The notes under the pieces were generated by a model. That model saw nothing but the letters and a program-made list of their open reading frames with translations. It had not been told where the DNA came from and ran no database searches. Position numbers and translations under genes: made by a program. Shown in pieces: positions 16,158-22,706 of a stretch of 22,706 bases of DNA (its first letter is position 1; the number at the start of each line of letters is the position of its first letter). The stretch lies in assembly GCA_964558875.1 (NCBI GenBank), contig CAZLGM010000021.1, positions 1 to 22,706 of the forward strand, read 5' to 3'. Source of the stretch: CAZLGM01 sp964558875 (lineage in GTDB: Bacteria; Desulfobacterota; Desulfobulbia; Desulfobulbales; Desulfocapsaceae).

Positions 16158-16820
16158 ATGTTAAGCCGTAAAGCTAAAGAGACATTTTACATAGTTGCAG
16201 GGCCGCTGATGAAGATTAATGGGCTAATATACCGGTTTTTTAGAGCTCCAACAGACGGCGAGTTGAAAGTTCATCTTGGACCTGGGCAAAAAAACTATCT
16301 TGATGGATGGATAAATATCGATGCAAATATGTTTACAGGAAAGTGTGATCTATGGGCCGATTTACGGAATCCATTACCTTTTCATGCTGGAACTGTAGAC
16401 GCGTTTTATTCACATCATATGATTGAACATCTTCCTGATATTCAATTTCATCTATCAGAAGTTTTTCGATGTCTAAAACCAGGGGGTATTTATAGAGTAG
16501 GGGGACCGAATGGTGATGCTGCTATTTCTAAATTCATGGAAAAAGACTTGAGTTGGTTCAGCAATTTTCCAGATGAAAGGAAAACCATTGGCGGGAGGTT
16601 TGAAAATTTTATATTTTGTCGAGGAGAGCACTTAACAATTCTCACTTTTTCAATGCTCGAAGAGTTTATGAAGGGTATCGGATATGTGGATATAAGCTCT
16701 TGTATTGCTGAGAAAGAAACAAATTATCCTGAATTGTTTAATGATTGCCTGTTAAAAGAAGAGGAGACAGATTTCGTTGTACCGCACACATTGATAATAG
16801 AGGCAAAAAAACCTCAATAG
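16158..16820 (+). CDS. small SAM-dependent methyltransferase (type-11-like)
   Basis: This 220-aa protein belongs to the group of short 'predicted SAM-dependent methyltransferases' common in polysaccharide loci. Motif I is the variant HLGPGQKNYLDGWINID (39-55, where the family commonly has LGCG), then a DLRNPLPFHAGTVDAFYS block and the SHHMIEHLP signature, followed by CLKPGGIYRVGGPN. The N-terminal 35 residues are a short basic and hydrophobic extension. The ATG has CGGAGA about 6 nt upstream. It is followed after 95 bp by GDP-fucose synthase, so it may methylate a GDP-sugar-derived residue such as fucose; some members may act as O-methyltransferases on the nucleotide sugar or chain. Substrate unproven. 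Confidence 0.82.
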   Translation: MLSRKAKETFYIVAGPLMKINGLIYRFFRAPTDGELKVHLGPGQKNYLDGWINIDANMFTGKCDLWADLRNPLPFHAGTVDAFYSHHMIEHLPDIQFHLSEVFRCLKPGGIYRVGGPNGDAAISKFMEKDLSWFSNFPDERKTIGGRFENFIFCRGEHLTILTFSMLEEFMKGIGYVDISSCIAEKETNYPELFNDCLLKEEETDFVVPHTLIIEAKKPQ

Positions 16821-16915
16821 CCCTGTTGAGTTCAAATGGGCATCATTATGTAGCAGAAAGCTGTTTAGAAAACTATAGCCTGGATTTCCATGTGAATAAT
16901 CAACAAAAAAAAGAA

Positions 16916-17857
16916 ATGAATAAAGAGAGCAGAATTTATGTAGCTGGCCATCGTGGTCTTGTTGGTGGAGCACTTTATCGAGAGCTTGTCTGTGAAGGGT
17001 ATACCAATATACAAACAAAAACCCATAAATCTTTGGATTTAACGGATCAGAGAGAAGTTGATGCGTTCTTTTCGCAAGAAAAACCTGAGTATGTCTTCAT
17101 GGCAGCCGCGCGTGTTGGCGGTATTCTTGCCAATGATACACATCCAGTAGAATTCTTGCGTGATAACCTGTTAATGCAAACCCATGTCATTGATGCTGCT
17201 TATCGAAATAATGTTAAAAAATTTCTTTTTCTCGGATCTTCATGCATCTACCCTAAGAACTCGCCTCAACCCATAATGGAAGATACCCTGTTGTCAGGTG
17301 CTCTCGAACCTACCAATGAATGGTACGCCATAGCAAAAATTGCCGGAATAAAACTCTGCCAGGCCTATCGTAGGCAGTATGGTTTTGACTCGATTAGTCT
17401 CATGCCGACAAATTTATATGGACCTGGTGACAATTTTGATCTGGAAAGTGCACATGTTATGCCTGCTTTAATACGGAAATTCCACGATGCAAAAATAAAA
17501 GACAAGGCCGAGGTTGTCGTCTGGGGAAGTGGAAAGCCAAAACGGGAGTTCCTGTTTGTTGATGATCTGGCTCATGCAGCGATTTTTTGCATGGAAGTCT
17601 ATTCCGATGAGAAAATTATAAATATCGGAGTAGGAAAAGATATTCCGATTCTTTCTCTTGCCGAACTCATTCGTGAGGAGGTGGGTTTTAAAGGCAATAT
17701 AGTTTTGGATAGAGGCAAGCCAGATGGTGTTTCCAGTAAATTGTTGGATATTTCCCATGCATCATCAATCGGTTGGACCGCACAAACTTCCCTGAAAGAG
17801 GGTGTTCAAAAAACATATCAATGGTTCCTGGAGAACCAGAATGATTTCCGTGGGTGA
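16916..17857 (+). CDS. fcl: GDP-L-fucose synthase
   Basis: This enzyme (Fcl/WcaG) carries out the 3,5-epimerisation and NADPH-dependent 4-reduction of GDP-4-keto-6-deoxy-mannose to GDP-L-fucose. The Rossmann loop is VAGHRGLVGGAL (residues 9-20, typical of Fcl). The catalytic set is S109, C110, Y137, K141 and H180, seen in GSSCIYP, WYAIAK and SAHVMPAL. PTNLYGPGDNFD and REFLFVDDLA are also diagnostic. From the ATG at 16916 the protein is 313 aa, the family's usual length; the open frame extends upstream to 16745 inside the methyltransferase gene, but that part is not Fcl-like. The Shine-Dalgarno is weak (AAAGAA). GDP-mannose 4,6-dehydratase (Gmd), needed to make its substrate, is not in the window and must be encoded elsewhere. 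Confidence 0.95.
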   Translation: MNKESRIYVAGHRGLVGGALYRELVCEGYTNIQTKTHKSLDLTDQREVDAFFSQEKPEYVFMAAARVGGILANDTHPVEFLRDNLLMQTHVIDAAYRNNVKKFLFLGSSCIYPKNSPQPIMEDTLLSGALEPTNEWYAIAKIAGIKLCQAYRRQYGFDSISLMPTNLYGPGDNFDLESAHVMPALIRKFHDAKIKDKAEVVVWGSGKPKREFLFVDDLAHAAIFCMEVYSDEKIINIGVGKDIPILSLAELIREEVGFKGNIVLDRGKPDGVSSKLLDISHASSIGWTAQTSLKEGVQKTYQWFLENQNDFRG

Positions 17858-18072
17858 AACTGTTCTGGTCATAGAAATAGAAAAGAATCAAAGAGACGAG
17901 TCTGTTTCAAGGTTATTTCATTGGAAATGAGTCAAACAGATATGCTATAACTATATAAATTTTCAAGTGTTAGCTATAAGTAATCCTGGCTTTCCTGTCC
18001 ATAAGAGTAGCTGCTGGGCCACTTTTTTTATAAAACAGGGCAGGTTGTTTGACTAAAGAAATGGATGAATGA

Positions 18073-18639
18073 ATGATACCATTTGAAATCAGATTGTTGC
18101 TTGTTTTTTTAACCGCATTTTTTTCTGCCCTTTTCGTACTTCCCAAAATATCCAACATTGCCCAACGCATTGGTCTTGTTGATCATCCCGGAGAAAGAAA
18201 AATTCACTTGATGCCAAAACCTTTAGTAGGGGGTATTGGCATGACGATAGCTGCAACTTTTACAGCGTTGATTTTTGTCCAAATAGCAGGGTTACGAGGT
18301 TTTTTCATCGGTCTGTCCATCTTGTTGTTGGTGGGCTTTCTCGATGATTTCAAAGAGATTGGTCATAAACAGAAGTTTTTGGCCCAGATCGCCGCGACAA
18401 CGGTTATGGTCTATTTCAGCAAGACCTCTTTACTGTCGTTTGGTGATTTATTCGGGCTAGGCTCGCTGGATATCCCTCAAAGTGATCTTTTAATCTGGTG
18501 TGTGACGGTCTTCTGTGTTGTCGGGGTAATTAACGCTATAAACATGATTGACGATCTTGATGGCCTGGCTGGGGGTATCTCGTTTGTTGCATTTATGATG
18601 TTCTGTGTTCATTCCTCCCTTGCAGGCAAAAGATCCTGA
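18073..18639 (+). CDS. WecA-like polyprenyl-phosphate sugar-1-phosphate transferase, N-terminal part (frame split)
   Basis: This is the first half of a MraY/WecA-family inner-membrane enzyme that moves a HexNAc-1-phosphate from a UDP-sugar onto undecaprenyl phosphate, the priming step of EPS synthesis. Visible are VDHPGERKIHLMPKPLVGG (residues 36-54), the FLDDFKEIG acidic pair (D91, D92), and NAINMIDDLDGLAGG (154-168), with about five membrane segments. The frame stops at 18637-18639, within a transmembrane region, where family members continue for another 150 residues. The rest is encoded in the next frame, starting at an ATG that overlaps this stop (TGATG). A single missing base near the GGCAAAAGA at 18625-18633 would explain it, as would a sequencing error. 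The start ATG has GGATGA just upstream. Confidence 0.85.
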   Translation: MIPFEIRLLLVFLTAFFSALFVLPKISNIAQRIGLVDHPGERKIHLMPKPLVGGIGMTIAATFTALIFVQIAGLRGFFIGLSILLLVGFLDDFKEIGHKQKFLAQIAATTVMVYFSKTSLLSFGDLFGLGSLDIPQSDLLIWCVTVFCVVGVINAINMIDDLDGLAGGISFVAFMMFCVHSSLAGKRS

Positions 18640-19529
18640 TGCTGTTAAACCTGGCATTTGCCGGTGCTGTCTTAGGCTTCCTCCGTTTTAATCGATATCC
18701 GGCCACACTCTTTATGGGCGATGCCGGCAGTCTATGCCTTGGTTTTGCTCTTGCTTTTATGTCACTCGCTCTGACCCAGGGTGAGACAGCCAACGTCAGG
18801 CCTATCGTGGCTTTATTGATTTTGGCTGTTCCTATTACAGATACTATTGCCGTTATGCTAAAACGTATTTTGCGAGGTGAAAGTCCGTTTAAAGCAGATC
18901 AGAAGCATCTACATCACACAATACTACGATTTGGGTACAGCAGGAACCGTGCTGTGACGATTATTCTAGGTATTTCGGTTCTTCTCGGTTGTCTAAGCTT
19001 GCTCAGCCCCTTATATGGAATACCCGATTACTGGTTGTTTCTCCTTTTTGGTCTGTATTTCTGTAGTTTTTTGTTTTTGTCTTTTTATGGGAAGCTTTTC
19101 AGGAATGTTGCCGGTTTTACGGGTAGGGAAAGGCTTGGTAAATTTTTTTTACCTACAAAGCGTTTTTTCAAGAAGAATGATTTTTTTTACATTTCAAGAA
19201 AATCAGAGCGCTATCAAGTTGCCTTAAAATGTAATTGCCGAGGAAACGAAACCGACAAGGACTTTCATGGGCTGATCCTGGATATATCTGCTGGAGGTTT
19301 TATGGCATGTTTCGATCAATTTGAAGATATAGATAAAAACATGGATGTGACAATTCTCTTTCCGGCAGGCCTGAAGGAGTATTCGGTGTGTGTGCCTGTA
19401 GAGCGTGTTTGGAAATTGGGCGATGAAGGTGAGTATTTCTGTGGTTTCAGGTTTCTTGATTTTGATGGTGAACAGAACAACATTTCGTTTCACCTTATGA
19501 TTGTTAACATGAGAGAAGATATTATTTGA
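18639..19529 (+). CDS. WecA-like transferase C-terminal part fused to a PilZ domain
   Basis: The first 155 residues complete the WecA-like enzyme begun in the preceding frame: MGDAGSLCLGF (26-36), PITDTIAVMLKRILRGESPF and ADQKHLHH (90-93), with several membrane segments. After a basic linker, a cytoplasmic PilZ domain follows from about residue 183. It has RKSER (R187, R191) and DISAGG (215-220), the canonical c-di-GMP-binding RxxxR and DxSxxG motifs, spaced 23 residues apart. The fused protein would be about 485 aa. The frame is -1 relative to the first half, and the start overlaps its stop as TGATG, so translation of two coupled polypeptides is possible; otherwise the gene is frameshifted. 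Intact motifs on both sides of the break argue for a recent or artefactual change. PilZ suggests that c-di-GMP gates EPS priming. Confidence 0.85.
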   Translation: MLLNLAFAGAVLGFLRFNRYPATLFMGDAGSLCLGFALAFMSLALTQGETANVRPIVALLILAVPITDTIAVMLKRILRGESPFKADQKHLHHTILRFGYSRNRAVTIILGISVLLGCLSLLSPLYGIPDYWLFLLFGLYFCSFLFLSFYGKLFRNVAGFTGRERLGKFFLPTKRFFKKNDFFYISRKSERYQVALKCNCRGNETDKDFHGLILDISAGGFMACFDQFEDIDKNMDVTILFPAGLKEYSVCVPVERVWKLGDEGEYFCGFRFLDFDGEQNNISFHLMIVNMREDII

Positions 19530-19671
19530 CAGCAAGCTATCTAATTACAACATTATATTAGAAGATAAGAGGTGTAACAGATTTGAAAGCAAGAAATTGG
19601 TAAACAGTTACATATAATGATTGTCAGTTTTCCGTAAAAGTGTTAAATCTTTAATTAATTTTTTGAATGGT

Positions 19672-19703
19672 CCGTATTGTCGGAAAAAATTTCGATAATA
19701 CGG
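19672..19703. promoter_or_regulatory. large inverted repeat, candidate activator site
   Basis: CCGTATTGTCG (19672-19682) and CGATAATACGG (19693-19703) form an 11-bp dyad with one G-T position around a 10-nt AT-rich centre. No T-tract follows, so a terminator is unlikely. It lies about 100-130 bp upstream of the sigma-54 -24 box, the usual distance for an enhancer-binding protein site. Confidence 0.45.
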
Positions 19704-19805
19704 AATTGCAGCCCAGGTCGATAATTTTAAGTGTTTTGGTGTAATTAGAGGACCTATAGGCAAGCGCACTACAAGCGGCAAGCGGAATATAAGCATGGCA
19801 GTGAG

Positions 19806-19821
19806 TGGTACGATATTTGCA
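19806..19821 (+). promoter_or_regulatory. sigma-54 (RpoN) promoter
   Basis: TGGTACGATATTTGCA matches the consensus TGGCACG-N4-TTGCW at every defined position but one (T for C after GG). The GG and GC pairs have the required 10-nt spacing. It lies 103 bp upstream of the secreted-protein ATG and points towards it. Transcription would start near 19832. A sigma-54 promoter needs an ATP-dependent activator, which is not encoded in the window. Confidence 0.75.
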
Positions 19822-19923
19822 GTCAATTTTGTTAAAGATACCACTACCCAAATTCCAACTTGGGGAAAGTGATATGTTCTTAAACTGTATCGGATGCGAT
19901 TATTTATTTTGGAAGGGTGAGAA

Positions 19924-20412
19924 ATGAAAAAATTAATTATATCGCTAGTAATCATATTGTTGACGGTAACTGTGGCTATGGCATCGTGGGTGGCCGATTT
20001 TGAACTAGAATCTGAAGAGCTTGGTATCATTATTGCGGTAGGCAATGCCTTAAAGGCACCGGAAACAGATGAGGATGGAAATGAAATACTCCCTGGACCA
20101 GGTATTCCCCAGGGGCGGGTTGCAGCTATCATCGAGAATGGTCTGCAACTCGAAGTTGTTGCAGCCAACCTTATCATGGCTCTCTATTGCAATCAGGTGG
20201 ATTCACAACAGATCATTGATGCTGTGTATCATCAATACCCAGAAGAAGAGGAAAAAGCCCAGGATCTGTTGGATGCCGGGTACAAAAAAGCTGAAGCGGA
20301 ATGTCTGGAGGTCATAAGAGATTCTCAAGCCTATCCCCGGGGTCCTGGTGCTGTCGCATCTGGTCGGTTGAATGGTGGCGGTGGCAGTTATGCAACACCA
20401 GATACACCTTGA
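19924..20412 (+). CDS. small secreted protein of unknown function
   Basis: I do not recognise a family for this 162-aa protein. It has a clear Sec signal peptide (KK, then a hydrophobic core, cut probably after AMA-20). The mature part has two cysteines (Cys89, Cys127) that might pair, a helical middle with a loose repeat of 'xIIxxGLxxExVAAxLI' style, an acidic stretch PEEEEKAQD, and a flexible glycine-rich tail ending ATPDTP. The ATG has a strong Shine-Dalgarno (GGAAGGGTGAG). It is the first gene after the sigma-54 promoter and lies 89 bp before the outer-membrane beta-barrel gene, so it probably acts in the periplasm with the export machinery. Function unknown. Confidence 0.8.
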   Translation: MKKLIISLVIILLTVTVAMASWVADFELESEELGIIIAVGNALKAPETDEDGNEILPGPGIPQGRVAAIIENGLQLEVVAANLIMALYCNQVDSQQIIDAVYHQYPEEEEKAQDLLDAGYKKAEAECLEVIRDSQAYPRGPGAVASGRLNGGGGSYATPDTP

Positions 20413-20449
20413 TAAAGGCTGAACTGAAAGCCATTATGTAGAATAAAAA

Positions 20450-20491
20450 CTTTCTTGAATCATATCTGCTTTAACGGATTCAACAAGAAGG
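20450..20491 (+). promoter_or_regulatory. hairpin that could mask the Shine-Dalgarno of the beta-barrel gene
   Basis: TTGAATC (20455-20461) pairs with GATTCAA (20477-20483). After a 3-nt bulge, CTTTC (20450-20454) can pair with GAAGG (20487-20491), which is most of the ribosome binding site for the TTG start at 20502. It could limit translation of the outer-membrane protein. Predicted by eye only. Confidence 0.35.
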
Positions 20492-20501
20492 ACATTGTAA
20501 A

Positions 20502-22121
20502 TTGAAGCTAATAAAAAAATCTATATATGCGATTTTATTTGTTATGTTTGCAATGCCAAAGATCTGTTTTGGTTTGAGCAGTACTGACAGTGAGATCATC
20601 ATATCTCATTTGAAAGTAGTGAATGGTCATTTTAGCCATTTACATCATAACGACAGGGAAAGCACAGATTTATCAAATAAATTGCAAAGAGACCCGGATC
20701 AACTCCTGAACAACAGAGGAGTTCCAAGAAATTTTCAGAGTAGTTCCAGTGATAGCATAGGTTTTTCACCCCCTTCCAAAGATGCAATGATTCCTTTGGC
20801 ATCAGATGTTGCCGGAGCGCCTCCTGGCAACACAGACAACTCAGAATCAGCACCAACCGAAGAAAGTGATGCCATGGTTCAGAGTGGAGATGAAAAGGTT
20901 TCGCTTTTACAGGAAGATGCCGAATCTCTAGAAGAAGAAGATGATCTCTTTGGTATTAAAAGAGGTTATTTTCATCCGATGCTCAGTCTAAGTGTTTCCT
21001 ACACTGATAATTTATATAACCTGGATGAAGACCGAGTTGAAAACGTTTTGACGGTTATTGCTCCGGGAATATGGATGTCATATCCAAGAAGGGATGAAGA
21101 ACCACTGGCAATTGCTTCTCACAATTCATCAGCTGGCGGTTTGCAGTATATGCTTGAGGATTATGAGGCAACCGACAGATATGAATTATACTTGAAAGCT
21201 GCAGCACAATATAAACACTACAGCGATGACTCAGAATTGAATGATTTTGAATATGGTATCGAGGGAATGGGGCGGTATAATTTCCCTGGAGGATTAACTC
21301 TGCAGATAACTGATCAATACACCAGATCTCAGGATAGGTTTGACCTTGGCTATCAGGATTCCAGTCTTTTGCATTTGTTTTACTCCAATTTGTTGATTGG
21401 TACGGCTGACTGGAAAATTACGGAGAAATTTAGAATCAAGGGTGATGTCTCCTTATTTTTTCTCAGGTATGACGACGATGAGTTTGATTATTTAGAAAGG
21501 GATGATCTGTTTCTTGAACTCTATGGTTATTTTAACTGGACTAAAAAAACATCAATCTTCTTGAATTATAAATACGGGATGATCGCATTTGACACCTATA
21601 ATGATTATGACAGTGAGCAGCATCTTCTCTATGCAGGTATTAAGTGGGATTCAACTAAGAAGACTTCACTCTATGCTAAAGCAGGCTTCCAGGACAAACA
21701 ATATACAAACGATGGCTCAACATTTGCAGATCAGTTCGGTCTTGCTCTGGAAGCTCAGTTACGCTACCGATATTCAGAAAAAACGATTTTCCAGTTTACA
21801 CTCTATAAGAAAAATGAAGAGACTGACAGCCTGCAGGCCCAGGACAAGAATGTATGGGGTGCTTCATTCAGCTATGACCAGGAATATACTGATAAGCTAA
21901 AAGGCACGTTCAGGACCAAATTTGAGTATGCTGATTATACTGAGATCAGCGGCGAAGAGAGAGATGAATGGCGACTCGTTCTTGAACCGAAGATTCGTTT
22001 TGCTTTCCGTGATTGGATAAATGCAGAACTTGGTTATAGATTTGATAAACGGGATTCAACCCAGGATCGTTTTGATTACTATTCCAATACAATATTTTTG
22101 AAACTCAATCTGGAATTGTAA
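20502..22121 (+). CDS. outer-membrane beta-barrel protein (BBP2_2-like porin)
   Basis: This 539-aa protein has a signal peptide (MKLIKKSIYAILFVMF, cut near residue 24), a low-complexity acidic region from about 95 to 150 rich in Ser, Asp and Glu, and then a run of amphipathic beta-strands from RGYFHPMLSLSVSYTDNLYN (about 155) to the C-terminal LKLNLEL. The barrel pattern, with SVSYTDNLY first and RDSTQDRFDYYSN near the end, resembles the putative beta-barrel porin-2 family (PF10082), which recurs next to Wza in EPS/exosortase loci. The TTG start is supported by the signal peptide and AAGGA about 10 nt upstream. It probably forms the outer-membrane conduit or an accessory of it for the polysaccharide. 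The transcript ends at the terminator after it. Confidence 0.82.
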   Translation: MKLIKKSIYAILFVMFAMPKICFGLSSTDSEIIISHLKVVNGHFSHLHHNDRESTDLSNKLQRDPDQLLNNRGVPRNFQSSSSDSIGFSPPSKDAMIPLASDVAGAPPGNTDNSESAPTEESDAMVQSGDEKVSLLQEDAESLEEEDDLFGIKRGYFHPMLSLSVSYTDNLYNLDEDRVENVLTVIAPGIWMSYPRRDEEPLAIASHNSSAGGLQYMLEDYEATDRYELYLKAAAQYKHYSDDSELNDFEYGIEGMGRYNFPGGLTLQITDQYTRSQDRFDLGYQDSSLLHLFYSNLLIGTADWKITEKFRIKGDVSLFFLRYDDDEFDYLERDDLFLELYGYFNWTKKTSIFLNYKYGMIAFDTYNDYDSEQHLLYAGIKWDSTKKTSLYAKAGFQDKQYTNDGSTFADQFGLALEAQLRYRYSEKTIFQFTLYKKNEETDSLQAQDKNVWGASFSYDQEYTDKLKGTFRTKFEYADYTEISGEERDEWRLVLEPKIRFAFRDWINAELGYRFDKRDSTQDRFDYYSNTIFLKLNLEL

Positions 22122-22153
22122 AAGAAAATTTACGCTTGACAATTACAAGGAAA

Positions 22154-22197
22154 AAGGGGTTGATTAGGAAGTTTCACTAATCAACCCCTTATTTTTT
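22154..22197 (+). terminator. strong intrinsic terminator / possible attenuator
   Basis: AAGGGGTTGATTAG (22154-22167) and CTAATCAACCCCTT (22177-22190) form a perfect 14-bp stem with a 9-nt loop, followed by ATTTTTT. It ends the beta-barrel operon. Only 23 nt separate the T-tract from the export gene start, leaving no room for a separate promoter after it, so it may act as an attenuator for that gene. Confidence 0.9.
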
Positions 22198-22220
22198 ATA
22201 TGAAAAGGAGTGTTGCTCAA

Positions 22221-22706
22221 TTGAAGAAGAAAGTCCTTTTTTTTGTTACTCTTCTGTTATTTTTTTCGTTTTTTCATGTGTGTTTTTCAAACAGTTATAG
22301 GATTGGCCCCGGTGACATCATTCGAATAACTGTCTATGACCATGACGATTTAAGAACCGTTGTTCGAGTTGACGACACAGGTTCGGTTAATCTCCCGTTG
22401 ATTGGACGTGTTCGAGTGGGAAACATGACCATACCGGAAATTTCTGACACCATTGCCACAGCACTGGCTGACGGCTATATAGTGAACCCTCAGGTTAATG
22501 TATTTATAGAGGAATATAGAAGCAAAAAAGTTGTTATTCTTGGATATGTTCAAAAGCCGGGATTATATGAATTAAGTGGCTCGATAAGTTTTTTGGAGCT
22601 TATCTCAAAAGCGGGTGGGCTTACTGGAGAGTCAGGAAATACGGCCACCATAAAAAGGAAAATAAAGACAAAGAATAAATCGGACGTTGTTGTAATCGAT
22701 CTCACA
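22221..22706 (+). CDS. polysaccharide export outer-membrane protein, Wza/GfcE type (truncated by window edge)
   Basis: Only the first 162 codons are in the window; the frame is open to the last base. After a signal peptide (KKKVLFFVTLLLFFSFF, to about residue 23) comes the Poly_export domain starting YRIGPGDIIRITVYDHDDL, with VDDTGSVNLPLIGRV, then a SLBB-type domain from about residue 100 (VVILGYVQKPGLYEL, ISKAGGLTG). These are the marks of Wza/GfcE/EpsA-like proteins, which form the periplasmic and outer-membrane channel. No lipobox cysteine is obvious, unlike E. coli Wza. I choose TTG at 22221 because GGAG lies 10 nt upstream (22207-22210) and the signal peptide starts cleanly there; an ATG at 22200 in the same frame lies almost on the terminator. 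Confidence 0.9.
   Translation, partial: MKKKVLFFVTLLLFFSFFHVCFSNSYRIGPGDIIRITVYDHDDLRTVVRVDDTGSVNLPLIGRVRVGNMTIPEISDTIATALADGYIVNPQVNVFIEEYRSKKVVILGYVQKPGLYELSGSISFLELISKAGGLTGESGNTATIKRKIKTKNKSDVVVIDLT

Noticed and set aside
16745..16915. Upstream extension of the GDP-fucose synthase frame
   Set aside because: It overlaps the methyltransferase 3' end in another frame, and its translation is not Fcl-like. The ATG at 16916 gives the family's normal length.
19608..20177. Long minus-strand open frame of 189 codons
   Set aside because: It overlaps the plus-strand secreted-protein gene, which has a signal peptide, strong ribosome binding site and promoter, and its translation shows no known motif.

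Overview
The window is part of a large exopolysaccharide (EPS) gene cluster from a Gram-negative bacterium with roughly 40% GC. An outer-membrane export protein, a porin-like beta-barrel protein, a sigma-54-type promoter and a polysaccharide deacetylase of the exosortase/PEP-CTERM-associated type (NodB domain plus a DUF3473-like tail) occur together. This points to a deltaproteobacterium (Desulfobacterota, perhaps Desulfobulbales-like). That placement is inference from gene content, not from a marker gene. No rRNA, tRNA, CRISPR array or intact transposase was seen.

Layout. (1) 317-9817, plus strand, mostly tightly packed: GT4 glycosyltransferase, acyltransferase-3, WaaE-like GT2, GalE epimerase, NodU/CmcH-family carbamoyltransferase, SAM methyltransferase and two SGNH-hydrolase-like proteins. 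(2) 9818-10284: a gene-poor gap holding an imperfect inverted-repeat element that looks like a MITE. (3) 10297-11809, plus: a methyltransferase overlapping a PEP-CTERM-type polysaccharide deacetylase. (4) 11932-15525, minus: a three-gene block of GDP-mannose 3,5-epimerase, a WcaI/WbuB-like GT4 and a PF14907-like nucleotidyltransferase. (5) 15541-16157: a 617-bp divergent control region. (6) 16158-17857, plus: a small methyltransferase and GDP-L-fucose synthase. (7) 18073-19529, plus: a WecA-like lipid-linked sugar-phosphate transferase with a C-terminal PilZ (c-di-GMP receptor) domain, split into two reading frames at a TGATG junction. (8) 19806-22121: a good sigma-54 promoter match, a small secreted protein of unknown function and an outer-membrane beta-barrel protein, ended by a strong intrinsic terminator. 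(9) 22221 to the window end: a Wza-type polysaccharide export protein, truncated by the window edge.

How the genes may work together. The WecA-like enzyme would prime undecaprenyl phosphate. The glycosyltransferases add sugars, including ones supplied by GalE, GDP-fucose synthase (its partner Gmd is not in the window) and the GDP-mannose epimerase (GDP-L-galactose). Acyltransferase, SGNH, carbamoyltransferase, methyltransferase and deacetylase proteins would decorate or trim the chain. The beta-barrel and Wza-like proteins would move it across the outer membrane. No flippase, polymerase, exosortase or tyrosine kinase was seen here, so the locus must extend beyond the window. The most interesting points are the PilZ-tailed, frame-split priming transferase, the sigma-54-driven secreted protein and outer-membrane operon, the terminator just in front of the export gene, the plant-like GDP-mannose 3,5-epimerase and the MITE-like element.
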